Source of the DNA: Porphyrobacter sp. | Lineage (GTDB): Bacteria; Pseudomonadota; Alphaproteobacteria; Sphingomonadales; Sphingomonadaceae | NCBI GenBank assembly: GCA_027533455.1 | Contig: JAPZUC010000011.1 | Span: forward strand, 1 to 64,000 | Direction: 5' to 3' | DNA: 64,000 nt | Part shown: piece by piece, positions 55,779 through 64,000 of the stretch | Layout: every line of letters starts with the position of its first letter | How positions within the stretch are numbered: the stretch's first letter is position 1 | Translations under genes and position numbers: made by a program | Notes under the pieces: model-generated | The model's database searches: none | What the model saw: only the letters and a program-made list of their open reading frames with translations | What the model was told of the DNA's origin: nothing

Positions 55779-57220
55779 CCCTCGTCCTCGACCATGATCG
55801 CGCCGGCGGATATTGGGGCGCCACTTACGTCTTCACCGCGGTGAAAGGCCTGCAAGTCATCATCGACGGCCCGGTGGGCTGCGAGAACCTGCCCGTCACC
55901 AGCGTCCTGCATTACACCGACGCCCTGCCCCCGCACGAACTCCCCATCGTCGTCACCGGCCTAGGTGAGGAAGAGCTGGGCAAGACCGGCACCGAAGGCG
56001 CGATGAAGCGCGCATGGAAGACGCTCGATCCCGAACTGCCCGCGGTGGTGGTGACCGGCTCGATCGCCGAAATGATCGGCGGCGGCGTCACGCCCGAAGG
56101 CACCAACATCAAGCGCTTCCTGCCGCGCACCATCGATGAGGATCAATGGCAGTCGGCTGACCGCGCGCTGACCTGGCTGTGGACCGAATTCGGCCCCAAG
56201 AAGATGCCCGCCCCGCGCGAGCGCCGCGAAGACGAAAAGCCGCGCGTCAACATCATCGGCCCGAGCTACGGCATGTTCAACATGCCATCGGATCTGGCCG
56301 AGATCCGCCGGTTGATCGAAGGCATCGGCGCGGAAGTCGGCGTGGTCTTTCCGCTCGGCACGCACCTTGCCGACATTTCCAAGCTCGCCTCGGCCGATGC
56401 GAATGTATGCCTTTACCGCGAGTTCGGCCGCAACTTGTGCGAGACGCTTGAGCGGCCCTATTTCCAGGCGCCGGTCGGCCTGTCGCAGACCACCAAGTTC
56501 CTGCGCGCGCTGGCGGCAGAGCTCGGCCTTGATCCCGAGCCCTTCATCGAGCGCGAGAAGCACACCACCATCAAGCCGCTTTGGGATCTGTGGCGTTCGG
56601 TCACGCAGGATTTCTTCGGCACGGCGAGCTTCGGCATCGTCGCCAATGAAACCTATGCACGCGGCATCCGCCACTTCCTTGAAGACGACATGGGCCTGCC
56701 CTGTTCCTTCGCTTTCTCGCGCTGCGCCGGTGTGAAGCCGGTCAACGAACAGGTGCGCGAAGCCATCCGCGCCAACCCGCCGCTGGTGGTGTTCGGCAGC
56801 TATAACGAGCGCATGTACATGGCCGAGTGCGGCGCGCGCGGGATGTATATCCCCGCCAGCTTCCCCGGCGCTGCGATCCGGCGCCATACCGGCACACCCT
56901 TCATGGGCTATTCGGGCGCGACCTATCTCGTCCAGGAAGTGTGCAATGCGCTGTTCGATGCGCTGTTCCACATCCTCCCGCTCGGCACCGAGATGGACAA
57001 GGTCGAGGCGACGCCGGCGCGCAATGAAGCGCAATTGATCTGGGACCATGACGCCAAGGCGAAGCTCGACCAGTTGGTCGAAGCCCAGCCGGTGCTGATC
57101 CGCATCTCCGCCGCCAAGCGACTGCGCGACGCGGCCGAACGGACCGCGCGCAGCCGCGGCGAAACCACAGTTACTGCAGATTGCCTCGCCGAGGCACTGC
57201 TCGAAGGAACGGGAGCATGA
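55775..57220 (+). CDS. bchZ: Chlorophyllide a reductase subunit BchZ
   Basis: A 481-residue NifK-like subunit. The N-terminus [52 protein letters not shown] (about residues 10-60) includes the Fe-S cysteine in [26 protein letters not shown]-like and [21 protein letters not shown]-like segments follow (seen as [12 protein letters not shown] and [14 protein letters not shown]). The C-terminal PCP_red-like helical domain is [21 protein letters not shown] (about 440-460). Last enzyme gene before the puf genes; 174 bp separate it from pufB. Confidence 0.97.
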   Translation: MTLVLDHDRAGGYWGATYVFTAVKGLQVIIDGPVGCENLPVTSVLHYTDALPPHELPIVVTGLGEEELGKTGTEGAMKRAWKTLDPELPAVVVTGSIAEMIGGGVTPEGTNIKRFLPRTIDEDQWQSADRALTWLWTEFGPKKMPAPRERREDEKPRVNIIGPSYGMFNMPSDLAEIRRLIEGIGAEVGVVFPLGTHLADISKLASADANVCLYREFGRNLCETLERPYFQAPVGLSQTTKFLRALAAELGLDPEPFIEREKHTTIKPLWDLWRSVTQDFFGTASFGIVANETYARGIRHFLEDDMGLPCSFAFSRCAGVKPVNEQVREAIRANPPLVVFGSYNERMYMAECGARGMYIPASFPGAAIRRHTGTPFMGYSGATYLVQEVCNALFDALFHILPLGTEMDKVEATPARNEAQLIWDHDAKAKLDQLVEAQPVLIRISAAKRLRDAAERTARSRGETTVTADCLAEALLEGTGA

Positions 57221-57394
57221 ACATGACCCCCGCCCTTCACACCAGTTTGTCGCTGCTGCGGATAGCATCCGCATCGGCACAATCCCATGCCCCCACCCAA
57301 AAGGGGGCTCTCCAATCCACGTGGGGGATCACGCGGGGATGCCGACGGGGGCCATTCGGCTCCCAATCACACCCAACTGAACGGAGACAACCCG
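57221..57394 (+). promoter_or_regulatory. bchZ-pufB leader with hairpins; no pufQ
   Basis: This 174-bp gap has hairpins TGCGGAT/ATCCGCA (57257-57273) and GCCCCC/GGGGGC (57289-57308). No PufQ-like ORF is visible; the short frames here lack a membrane helix. The segment probably contains the puf promoter or an mRNA-processing site in addition to read-through from bchCXYZ. Confidence 0.55.
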
Positions 57395-57541
57395 ATGAAC
57401 GAACGTATCGGAACTCATCTGACGCCTGAAGAGGCTCAGGAAATCCACAAGGGCTTCATGGGCACCTTCACCATCTACGTGGTGATCGCGCTTGTCGCCC
57501 ACGCGCTGTTGTGGGCCAACAAGCCCTGGCTGCCGCTCTGA
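57395..57541 (+). CDS. pufB: Light-harvesting 1 beta subunit
   Basis: A 48-residue LH1 beta polypeptide with SD GGAG about 9 bases upstream. A polar N-terminus, MNERIGTHLTPEEAQEIHKGF, precedes the single membrane helix TFTIYVVIALVAHALLWANKPWL. His36, in the A-x3-H motif, binds bacteriochlorophyll, and the C-terminal WANKPWLPL is the conserved aromatic end. It forms the ring around the reaction centre with PufA. It is followed by pufA after an unusually long 94-bp spacer. Confidence 0.96.
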   Translation: MNERIGTHLTPEEAQEIHKGFMGTFTIYVVIALVAHALLWANKPWLPL

Positions 57542-57635
57542 TCGAAGGCCGGATTTCGGCTGACCGACGCAGGCAAGCCCTGCGGCCCTAGGCCGACTAC
57601 CTGTCATTCACGCATAATATTCGAAGGAATTCCCT

Positions 57636-57821
57636 ATGTGGAGACTTTGGTTCTATTTTGACATCCGCCGCACCCTCGTGGCGCTGCATGTTGGTCTCGC
57701 CGTTCTGGCGTTCACCATCCACTTCATCCTGCTCAGCACCACCAACTATAACTGGTTGGAAGATGGCGCTGCGCCGGCTGCAGCTGCTGTCACCTCGCCG
57801 GAAGCCCCGGCGCAGGGATAG
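57636..57821 (+). CDS. pufA: Light-harvesting 1 alpha subunit
   Basis: A 61-residue LH1 alpha polypeptide. The N-terminal MWRLWFYFDIRRTLVALHVGL is typical. The membrane helix is LAVLAFTIHFILLST, with the bacteriochlorophyll-ligand His29 in A-x3-H, and then NYNWLEDG and an Ala/Pro tail of about 18 residues. Partner of PufB. A stable hairpin (57839-57864) follows directly, as in other puf operons where it protects the BA message from decay. Confidence 0.96.
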   Translation: MWRLWFYFDIRRTLVALHVGLAVLAFTIHFILLSTTNYNWLEDGAAPAAAAVTSPEAPAQG

Positions 57822-57838
57822 AAGCCCGCGAAATGTGA

Positions 57839-57864
57839 GGGGGCAGGTTCGCCTGCCTGCCTCC
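57839..57864 (+). promoter_or_regulatory. puf intercistronic mRNA-stability hairpin
   Basis: The stem GGGGGCAGG/CCTGCCTCC with an 8-base loop lies 18 bases after the pufA stop, before pufL. In characterised puf operons such a hairpin stabilises the light-harvesting segment over the reaction-centre segment. Confidence 0.7.
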
Positions 57865-57919
57865 TAACACTCGTCGAACAACCTATAGCACCCGCCCTTG
57901 CGGCGGGGAGGATGGACCT

Positions 57920-58744
57920 ATGGCGCTCCTTAGTTTCGAGCGGAAATACCGCGTCCGCGGTGGCACATTAATCGGCGGCGACCTTTTCGACTTCTGGGTC
58001 GGGCCGTTTTATGTCGGATTCTTTGGAGTAACGACGGCGATCAGCGCCCTTCTGGGCACCATGCTGATCTTCGCCGCCGCTACACAGGGTCCGACCCTCA
58101 ACCCCTGGCTCATTTCGATCAACCCACCGCCGGTCGAATATGGCCTCAGCCTCGCTCCGCTCGCCAAGGGCGGATACTGGCAGATCATCACCTGCTGCGC
58201 CGTCATTGCCTTCGGGTCGTGGGTGCTCAGGCAAGCGGAAATCTCGCGCAAGCTCGGCATGAGTTATCACGTGCCGATCGCATTCAGCGTCGCGGTTTTC
58301 GCCTATGTCACGCTCAACGTCATCCGTCCCTTGTGGATGGGCGCGTGGGGCAATGGCTTCCCCTACGGTATCTGGACGCACCTCGAGTGGGTCTCGAACG
58401 TCGGCTACGCCTTCGGCAACTTCCACTATAACCCCGTGCACATGCTCGCGATCTCGTTCTTCTTCACGAACGCACTCGCACTGGCACTGCATGGCGGCCT
58501 GGTGCTGTCGGCGGTCAATCCGAGCGGGGGCACCGACGTCAAGACGCCCGAATACGAAGACACCTATTTCCGTGACTTCATCGGTTATTCGGTCGGCACG
58601 CTCGGCATCCACCGGGTGGGTCTCTTCCTCGCGCTTTCTGCCGCGTTCTGGAGCGCCATCTGCATCGTCATCTCCGGCACTCTGTATGTCGGCAGCTGGA
58701 TCGAATTCTGGGATTTCTGGAAGAAGATCCCGATCTGGTCGTAA
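57920..58744 (+). CDS. pufL: Reaction centre L subunit
   Basis: A 274-residue photosynthetic reaction-centre protein with five membrane helices. N-terminus [36 protein letters not shown] is the PufL form. The helix D/E region includes [45 protein letters not shown], with the special-pair and non-haem iron histidines. It ends [10 protein letters not shown]. It holds the electron-transfer branch with PufM. SD GGGGAGG is 7 bases before the ATG. 14 bp separate it from pufM. Confidence 0.98.
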   Translation: MALLSFERKYRVRGGTLIGGDLFDFWVGPFYVGFFGVTTAISALLGTMLIFAAATQGPTLNPWLISINPPPVEYGLSLAPLAKGGYWQIITCCAVIAFGSWVLRQAEISRKLGMSYHVPIAFSVAVFAYVTLNVIRPLWMGAWGNGFPYGIWTHLEWVSNVGYAFGNFHYNPVHMLAISFFFTNALALALHGGLVLSAVNPSGGTDVKTPEYEDTYFRDFIGYSVGTLGIHRVGLFLALSAAFWSAICIVISGTLYVGSWIEFWDFWKKIPIWS

Positions 58745-58758
58745 GGAGCACCTGAACC

Positions 58759-59730
58759 ATGGCGACTTATCAGAACATCTTCACGCAGGTGCAGGTCAAG
58801 GGACCACCCGAAATGGGTGTGCCGCTGGCACCGGAAGAAGATACCCGCATCCCTACCACGGGATACAACTACTGGATGGGCAAGATCGGGCAGGCCCAGT
58901 TCGGCCCGATCTATCTCGGCACCACAGGCGTGATCAGTCTCGCCTTCGGTACTTTGGCCATCATGATCATCGGGCTCAATTTCTGGGCCCAGGCCGGATG
59001 GAGCCCGCAAACCTTCATGCGCGAGTTCTTCTGGCTTTATCTGGCACCTCCGGGGCCGGAATATGGCTTCAGCCCCTTCGTCCCGCTGGACAAGGGTGGC
59101 TGGTGGATCCTCGCCGGCTTCAGTCTGACGGTCTCGATCCTGCTGTGGTGGGTTCGCACCTACCGCCGCGCCAAGGCGCTGGGCATGGGGATGCACATTC
59201 CCTGGGCCTTCGCCTCTGCCATCTGGCTCTATCTGGTGCTGGGCTTCATCCGCCCGATGCTGCTGGGCCAGTGGTCGGAAGCTGTGCCTTTCGGCATCTT
59301 CGAGCACCTCAACTGGACCAACAACTTCTCGCTGGTATACGGGAACCTGTTCTACAATCCGTTCCACGCGCTCTCGATCGTCTTCCTTTACGGGTCGGCT
59401 GTCCTGTTCGCGATGCACGGTGCGACCATTCTGGCACTCGGCCGCTACGGCGGGGAGCGCGAGATTGAACAGATCACCGATCGCGGCACGGCAGCCGAAC
59501 GCGGCGCGCTGTTCTGGCGCTGGGTGATGGGGTTCAATGCGACCTTCGAATCCATCCACCGCTGGGCCTGGTGGTTCGCAGTGCTGACGACGCTCACGGG
59601 CGGCATCGGCATCCTGCTGACCGGCACCGTGGTCGATAACTGGTACCTGTGGGCGCAGGAACATCACTACGCCCCTGACACGATCAACTACAACCCGACC
59701 GGGGCCGCACAGGCCGCCGCGGGCAACTGA
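58759..59730 (+). CDS. pufM: Reaction centre M subunit
   Basis: A 323-residue PufM. N-terminus [21 protein letters not shown], then helices with LPGPPG-type loop (APPGPEYGF), and [49 protein letters not shown], with the bacteriochlorophyll and iron ligands. [23 protein letters not shown] follows and carries the quinone/iron site. The gene is intact. No pufC (tetrahaem cytochrome) follows; a strong terminator ends the operon about 60 bp downstream. Confidence 0.98.
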   Translation: MATYQNIFTQVQVKGPPEMGVPLAPEEDTRIPTTGYNYWMGKIGQAQFGPIYLGTTGVISLAFGTLAIMIIGLNFWAQAGWSPQTFMREFFWLYLAPPGPEYGFSPFVPLDKGGWWILAGFSLTVSILLWWVRTYRRAKALGMGMHIPWAFASAIWLYLVLGFIRPMLLGQWSEAVPFGIFEHLNWTNNFSLVYGNLFYNPFHALSIVFLYGSAVLFAMHGATILALGRYGGEREIEQITDRGTAAERGALFWRWVMGFNATFESIHRWAWWFAVLTTLTGGIGILLTGTVVDNWYLWAQEHHYAPDTINYNPTGAAQAAAGN

Positions 59731-59790
59731 TCTGGCGCGAGGCCGGGACGGCGCAAGCCGCTCCGGCTTGGAGCTACAGGCAACAGGATA

Positions 59791-59823
59791 GACCCGGTCG
59801 GACCACTACGGTCCGGCCGGGTC
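59791..59823. terminator. Rho-independent terminator of the puf operon
   Basis: A 14-bp stem, GACCCGGTCGGACC and GGTCCGGCCGGGTC (one G-U pair), closes a 5-base loop actac and is followed by TTGCTTTT. Located 60 bases after pufM. Confidence 0.9.
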
Positions 59824-59907
59824 TTGCTTTTGGGGTCATGTAGAATTCGTGGTGAGGGGTGGCATTGGCTCTGCCGCTTGGGCAAGGGCGTCGCAGCAGA
59901 TATGCCC

Positions 59908-60165
59908 TCAACGTGCGTCCAGCCGCCCGCGCAGATCCATCAGGTGGAGCGGCAAGGATGCGGCCAGCGGCAGGGCGATCCACCACCAGTCCGCCCCCGT
60001 CAGCGCCGCGCGGAGGCCCAGCACGATCAGTGCGGCAGGACCAAGCAGCCCCGCGATCGCGCCCCAGTTCCAGCCCTTTGCCGCGCGCAGCCAAGCGCAC
60101 TCGATCAGCAACACGCCAAGGATCACATCAGCCGCATGACCGCTGGAGAAGAGCTGTTCGATCAC
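59908..60165 (-). CDS. Small hypothetical membrane protein in photosynthesis cluster
   Basis: An 85-residue protein with two or three hydrophobic segments: HAADVILGVLLIECAWLRA (about residues 10-28), NWGAIAGLLGPAALIVLGLRAALTG (33-57) and WWWIALPLAASLPLHLMDLRGR (60-81). No family recognised. It lies 36 bp downstream of tspO in the same direction and so belongs with tspO-bchP-permease-bchG. It is convergent with the puf operon. A role in pigment assembly or transport is possible only by association. Confidence 0.7.
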   Translation of the reverse strand: MIEQLFSSGHAADVILGVLLIECAWLRAAKGWNWGAIAGLLGPAALIVLGLRAALTGADWWWIALPLAASLPLHLMDLRGRLDAR

Positions 60166-60201
60166 GGAATGTGCCCTTCCCTCGTCCCGCTCCGCCCGGC
60201 C

Positions 60202-60684
60202 TCAACCGAAGGGCGCGTTAAGCTGGACGACCGCCCAATTGAGCGCCGCGGCAAAGCTGACCCACACGAGATAGGGCACCAGCAGCAGCGCCGCGCTTTT
60301 CGAGAAGCGAACGACGTAGATGATGATCGCGAGGATCGAGAGCCACAGCAGCGTCACTTCCCAGAACGCCCAGTCCGGGCGCTGGAAGCGGAAGAACAGG
60401 ATCGACCAGGTGATGTTGAGGAAGCCGTTCAAGGCAAACAGGCCCAGCACCCACTCCGCCTGCGCCGTGGTGCGCGCGGCGCGCCAAGCCGTGATGCCGG
60501 AAACAGTGATGAGCGCATAGATCACCGTCCAGCCCATCGGGAAGACGATATCGGGCGGGTTCCACGCGGGCTTGGCGAGAGCCTGATACCAAGGGCCAAG
60601 GTCGGTCACCGTCGCACCCAGCGCTGCCACGCAAAGCGCGGCCACGGTTGCGACGGTCACCGGAATGATCATCATCCGGTTCAT
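60202..60684 (-). CDS. tspO: TspO/MBR family tryptophan-rich sensory protein
   Basis: A 160-residue five-helix membrane protein starting at the ATG at 60684 (MNRMMIIPVTVATVAALC). Family marks: WYQALAKPAWNPPDIVFPMGWTVIYALITVSGITAWR (about residues 33-70), ALNGFLNITWSILFFRFQRPDWAFWEV (about 88-114) and the C-terminal PYLVWVSFAAALNWAVVQLN. In Rhodobacter, TspO acts as an outer-membrane oxygen-linked regulator of photosynthesis gene expression and binds porphyrins. Its place beside bchP supports a tetrapyrrole role here. The track's earlier start lies upstream without a good leader. Confidence 0.93.
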   Translation of the reverse strand: MNRMMIIPVTVATVAALCVAALGATVTDLGPWYQALAKPAWNPPDIVFPMGWTVIYALITVSGITAWRAARTTAQAEWVLGLFALNGFLNITWSILFFRFQRPDWAFWEVTLLWLSILAIIIYVVRFSKSAALLLVPYLVWVSFAAALNWAVVQLNAPFG

Positions 60685-60752
60685 GAACCAGAGTCTAGGA
60701 TTGATGGCCCTCACCTGCAATGGCCTTGCACGTCCGTCTTCAGTAGGCTGGC

Positions 60753-61946
60753 TCAGGTCGCCGGGCGCAGGCCCAGAAGGTGCGCTGTATCTTTGAGGAA
60801 GATCTTCACGTGCGCCAGCGGCTTCGCGCGCACCAGCCGCTTGTGCATATAGGCCTGCCAGGTCAGCTCCTGCACGTCCTTGTCATCGCACATGGTTACG
60901 AACCGTTCGCGGCGCTTGTCGGAGGAATACCAGAAATACTGCATCACCCCGAGGACCCAGAAGATCTTGCCGTGCTCCTTCATGAAGGCCTTGCGTGCGG
61001 TGCGCAGCTGCTTGGCCTCGCCGGTCTTGAGGAAGGCCGCGCAGGCCTCACCCACCAACCGTCCGCCGACCATGGCGTAATAGATTCCCTCGCCTGAAGC
61101 GGGAGCCACGATCCCGGCGGCATCGCCGGCGACGATCACGTCAGCGCCATTGTCCCAGCGCTTGAGCGGCTTCAAGGGGATCGGAGCGCCTTCACGGCGC
61201 AGGGTTTCGCAGCGTTCAAGGCCGAGGTCGTCGCGGATCGTGGCAATCGCGCCGCGCAGGCTGAAGCCCTTGTTCGCGCTGCCCACCCCGATGCTCGCCG
61301 TGTCGCCATGCGGAAAGACCCAGGCGTAGAAATCGGGCGAGAGGCGGCCCTGGTAATAGACATCGCAGCGCGAGGCATCGAACTGGTCGGTGTTGCGCGG
61401 CGGGGACTTGATGATTTCGTGATAGGCGAAGACACATGGGATGCGCTCGGCGCCCGGCAGGCATTGCTTGGCCACAGCCGAGCGTGCGCCGTCAGCGCCA
61501 ATCACCACGCGGGCGCGAACGCTCTCGATCGGCCCGCCGCGACTGCGGCGGAAGGTGACAAGCGGGTGCCGCTCGCCATCGCGCTCGATCTTCTCGAAGG
61601 TGGCGGTGAGGCGTTCAGCGCCGGAATGGCGGGCACGCTCGCGCAGCCATTCGTCGAACTCGTCACGGTCGACCATGCCGACATAGCCGATCTCGCCCAC
61701 CGGCATATCGACCGCGCGGCCCGAAGGGGCGATCATCCGGGCCGAGCGCGCCTTGGCGACCAGCAGCGATTGCGGAATGTCGAAATCGGCTAGCAGCCGG
61801 GGCGGGATCGCGCCGCCGCAGGGCTTTATGCGCCCTCCGCGCTCGATCAGCAGCACGGAATGGCCGGCCAGCGCAAGGTCGGTCGCGGCGGTAGCTCCCG
61901 AGGGACCTCCGCCGATCACCACGGCATCATAGATCATCTGGTTCAT
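60753..61946 (-). CDS. bchP: Geranylgeranyl reductase BchP
   Basis: A 397-residue FAD-dependent reductase. FAD motif DAVVIGGGPSGATAATDLALAGHSVLLIERGGRIKPCGGAIPPRLL (about residues 6-51), VIGADGARSAVAKQCLPG near 148, YAWVFPHGDTASIGVG near 205-220, and DVIVAGDAAGIVAPASGEGIYYAMVGGRL near 270-298. It hydrogenates the geranylgeranyl tail to phytyl on bacteriochlorophyll or on the free pyrophosphate. It overlaps the permease stop (ATGA), showing it is translated after bchG and the permease. All motifs intact. Confidence 0.97.
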   Translation of the reverse strand: MNQMIYDAVVIGGGPSGATAATDLALAGHSVLLIERGGRIKPCGGAIPPRLLADFDIPQSLLVAKARSARMIAPSGRAVDMPVGEIGYVGMVDRDEFDEWLRERARHSGAERLTATFEKIERDGERHPLVTFRRSRGGPIESVRARVVIGADGARSAVAKQCLPGAERIPCVFAYHEIIKSPPRNTDQFDASRCDVYYQGRLSPDFYAWVFPHGDTASIGVGSANKGFSLRGAIATIRDDLGLERCETLRREGAPIPLKPLKRWDNGADVIVAGDAAGIVAPASGEGIYYAMVGGRLVGEACAAFLKTGEAKQLRTARKAFMKEHGKIFWVLGVMQYFWYSSDKRRERFVTMCDDKDVQELTWQAYMHKRLVRAKPLAHVKIFLKDTAHLLGLRPAT

Positions 61947-63301
61947 GCGAACTGCTCCCTCTTACCTTGTACGGCGCTGTCCCTGATCGCCTCAGCCCCG
62001 GTCGCCTTGACCGCAAGCAACGCCGCCAGCACGAAGGCCCCAGCCTCCACCGCGAATACCAACTGGAACGCCGGCCCGACCTCGCCCAGCAAAAGCCGCG
62101 CGAGATCAAGCCCGACCGCGCCGAGCAAGCCGCCCAATCCGAAAGCGATGGCCTGCGAAGCGCCCCAGACGCCCATGCGCACGCCTTCGCGCGTTGTTTC
62201 TCCGGCGCCGGCCAGACCCATCATCGATCCGATCGCGGCGACCGCGAAGACCCCGTTGCCGAAGCCGAGCACGAGCAGGTTCGCCTCAAGCGGCCACGGC
62301 GGGCCGTTGACCGCGGCGAGGCCGAGCGCACCCAGCCCCAGCCCCGAGGCAAGGCAGCCGCCCACCACCCACGGGCGAAGACCCGCAGCGGACTTCCCCG
62401 AAAATGCGCTCCCGCCGATCCCGGCAACGATCATGCCGATCAGGATGCCGCCCTGATGGAACTGGCCCACTGTTTTGGTGGAATCGCCCGGCGCCATGTG
62501 GAAGATCAGCCCGGCAAAGGGCTCGAGGATCAGATCCTGCATCGAAAAGGCGATCATCGAAACGAAGATGAAGATGGTGAAGCGCCGTGCGGCCGGCTCG
62601 TGCCAGATCTCGGCCAACGCGGCGCGAAACTCGGGGGCAGGCGCATCGTCGGCGGCATCGCGGAAATGGCCCGCCTGCCGTTCCAGCCGCCAGGTTGCCA
62701 GCACCGTCAGCGCCACCATCACAGCGGCAAGGCCCTGCGCCACCTCGACCAACCGCTCCGGCGAGTAGGGCTTCAAGAGTATGCCGACCGTGATCGCCGA
62801 GGCAACGATGCCGCCGACCATCATGATCCATGTCACCGCCGCTGCTGCCGCGCGCCGCTCGGGCGCTACGCCGCTCGCCAGCAGCGCCAGCGCCGAGGTA
62901 CCGCCCGCGCCCACGCCCGCACCGATCAGCATATAGGCCAGCACCGCCAGCGCAAAACCGGGGGCAAAGGCCGTGGCCATCAGGATCGTCGCCTGCGTCG
63001 CCAGCAATCCGCCAGCCGCCAGCACGGCCAAGCCGCCGATAATCCACAATGTGCGCGTGTTGCCCTTGTCCGAGGCATGGCCCCACAGCGGCCGGCCAAG
63101 CTGGACGGCATAATGCCACGCCACCAACCCGGCAGGGATCGCGGCGAGCAGCTTCAGCTCGACCACCATGATGCGGTTGAGCACGGTCGTCGCCAGCATC
63201 ACCAGCGCGCCGATCGCGGCCTGCACCAGTCCGATGCGAACAATCCCGAGCCAGCCGAAGCCCTGCGCGCGCGTGACCGGGGAGGCAATCGGGGCGTGCA
63301 T
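61943..63301 (-). CDS. PucC/BCD-family MFS permease
   Basis: A 452-residue twelve-helix protein of the bacteriochlorophyll-delivery (PucC, LhaA, Bch2) group, starting at the ATG at 63301 (MHAPIASPVTRAQGFGWLGIVRIGLVQAA). Family blocks: LNRIMVVELKLLAAIPAGLVAWHYAVQLGRPLWGHASDKGNTRTLWI (about 42-90), GAGVGAGGTSALALLA, and SMQDLILEPFAGLIFHM (about 263-280). Such proteins are needed for light-harvesting complex assembly, perhaps handling pigment. Its start overlaps the bchG stop (TGATG) and its stop overlaps bchP. Often called bch2 or orf428 in this position. Track starts further upstream lie inside bchG. Confidence 0.93.
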   Translation of the reverse strand: MHAPIASPVTRAQGFGWLGIVRIGLVQAAIGALVMLATTVLNRIMVVELKLLAAIPAGLVAWHYAVQLGRPLWGHASDKGNTRTLWIIGGLAVLAAGGLLATQATILMATAFAPGFALAVLAYMLIGAGVGAGGTSALALLASGVAPERRAAAAAVTWIMMVGGIVASAITVGILLKPYSPERLVEVAQGLAAVMVALTVLATWRLERQAGHFRDAADDAPAPEFRAALAEIWHEPAARRFTIFIFVSMIAFSMQDLILEPFAGLIFHMAPGDSTKTVGQFHQGGILIGMIVAGIGGSAFSGKSAAGLRPWVVGGCLASGLGLGALGLAAVNGPPWPLEANLLVLGFGNGVFAVAAIGSMMGLAGAGETTREGVRMGVWGASQAIAFGLGGLLGAVGLDLARLLLGEVGPAFQLVFAVEAGAFVLAALLAVKATGAEAIRDSAVQGKREQFA

Positions 63302-64000
63302 CAGATATAGCCCCCGAGGCCGAGCGCCGCGGCCAGCATCCCCAGCACATAAAGCGTCACGCCCACGCCATTGTACCAGGGCGCATATTTGGCCGGGTCG
63401 CGCAGCAATTTGGGCATCGCGGCAATCTGCGCGACCAACACACCGGCCACGATCGCCGCCGAGAGTGCATATCCCCACACCAGAAGCAGCGCGATCACCA
63501 CGACCTGCGCACCTGCCATGGTGAGGCACGCGAGCCTTGCAGCGGAACTCACGCCCAGCACCACGGGAAGCGAAGTCATTCCTGTCTGGCGGTCACCCTC
63601 CACCGCTTTGAAGTCGTTCAGCACCATGATCCCGTGCGCGCCGAGCGAATAGAGAACCAGCACCGCGATCACCTGGGGCGATGGCATCGCGCCCAGCATC
63701 ACGGTCGCGCCGGTGAACCAGCTCAGGCCCTCATAGGTGAGCCCGCACACCAGCGGGCCGAGCCAGCCATTGGCCTTGAAACGCAGCGGCGGCGCGGAAT
63801 AGGCCCAGGCAAAGGCGAGGCCGACCAGACCGGCGATGAACACCAGCGGGCCAAGCAGCCAGCCGATGCTGGCCGAGACGAGACTGGCGAAAATGGCGAT
63901 ATAGAGGCCCCAGTGGCCCGGAATGCGGCCCGAGGGGATCGGGCGGTGGGGTTCGTTGATGGCATCGACGTGGCGGTCGAACCAGTCGTTCACCGCCTGG
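63301..64000 (-). CDS. bchG: Bacteriochlorophyll synthase BchG (5' truncated by window end)
   Basis: Partial UbiA-type prenyltransferase of at least 233 residues; the reading frame is open beyond base 64000, so the N-terminus is missing. The first Asp-rich prenyl-pyrophosphate motif is NDWFDRHVDAINEPHRPIPSGRI; the second region is MVLNDFKAVEGDRQTGMTSLPV. Membrane helices between and after fit a nine-helix fold, and the protein ends GLGGYI. It esterifies bacteriochlorophyllide with geranylgeranyl or phytyl pyrophosphate. Upstream gene of a tightly overlapping bchG-permease-bchP run. Confidence 0.96.
   Translation of the reverse strand, partial: QAVNDWFDRHVDAINEPHRPIPSGRIPGHWGLYIAIFASLVSASIGWLLGPLVFIAGLVGLAFAWAYSAPPLRFKANGWLGPLVCGLTYEGLSWFTGATVMLGAMPSPQVIAVLVLYSLGAHGIMVLNDFKAVEGDRQTGMTSLPVVLGVSSAARLACLTMAGAQVVVIALLLVWGYALSAAIVAGVLVAQIAAMPKLLRDPAKYAPWYNGVGVTLYVLGMLAAALGLGGYI

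Noticed and set aside
57217-57394. A pufQ gene between bchZ and pufB
   Set aside because: The short frames here have no hydrophobic helix or PufQ-like sequence; the DNA is dominated by hairpins.
1-64000. CRISPR arrays, insertion sequences, rRNA genes
   Set aside because: None seen: no regular spacer-repeat series, no transposase motifs, no rRNA-like sequence.

Overview
The window looks like the chromosome of an alphaproteobacterium of the order Sphingomonadales, most likely Erythrobacteraceae (Erythrobacter/Porphyrobacter type), that performs aerobic anoxygenic photosynthesis. The basis is high GC, several large TonB-dependent receptors, and a compact photosynthesis gene cluster (bchIDO, crtCDF, bchCXYZ, pufBALM, bchP, a PucC-like permease, bchG) in the right third, with no light-harvesting 2 genes in view. 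The first ~200 bases look like a contig-end artefact (poly-G/poly-C joined to an inverted copy of the adjacent sequence).

Layout. 0.2-1.1 kb: ATPase zeta subunit, BolA, monothiol glutaredoxin. 1.6-6.3 kb: Nudix hydrolase, TonB receptor, a DoxX gene that appears frameshifted. 6.6-11.7 kb: a TetR repressor divergent from a catabolic operon (extradiol-dioxygenase-like VOC protein, FAH-type hydrolase, exported MBL-fold hydrolase, flavin hydroxylase), with two operator-like repeats between them. 11.75-15.2 kb: low-density stretch with a lipoprotein, decayed ORFs, a PilZ protein, two small orphan genes and tRNA-Arg(TCT). 15.3-20 kb: queuosine-precursor transporter, then ppx and ppk on the minus strand. 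20-28 kb: a compact VirB-type secretion operon (virB1-2-3-4-6-9-10-11). 28-34 kb: a TPR protein, a lipoprotein/TonB-receptor pair, and an OmpR/PhoB-family response regulator. 34-42.6 kb: AKR, SDR and acyl-CoA dehydrogenase genes, ferredoxin-NADP reductase, and an iron ABC transporter split over two strands. 42.7-64 kb: photosynthesis cluster, truncated inside bchG.

Most interesting point. I see a PHO-box pattern (two CTGTCAY heptamers 11 bp apart) in front of the virB operon, related heptamers in front of the lipoprotein/TonB pair, and an 11-bp-periodic set in front of the response regulator. ppk and ppx lie directly downstream of virB11 on the same strand. The 16-34 kb segment therefore reads as a possible phosphate-starvation island that includes a VirB system lacking recognisable VirB5, VirB7, VirB8, VirD4 and relaxase. 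This is inference from motifs and gene order.

In the photosynthesis cluster, bchI/D/O serve Mg insertion, bchC/X/Y/Z the bacteriochlorin steps, and bchP/bchG the tail and its attachment. crtC/D/F make methoxylated acyclic carotenoids, and pufBALM encode LH1 and the reaction-centre L/M subunits. Two exact TGT-N12-ACA sites (PpsR/CrtJ type) lie in front of crtD/crtF and bchC. A TetR plus flavoprotein pair with its own tandem operator interrupts the cluster between bchO and crtC.
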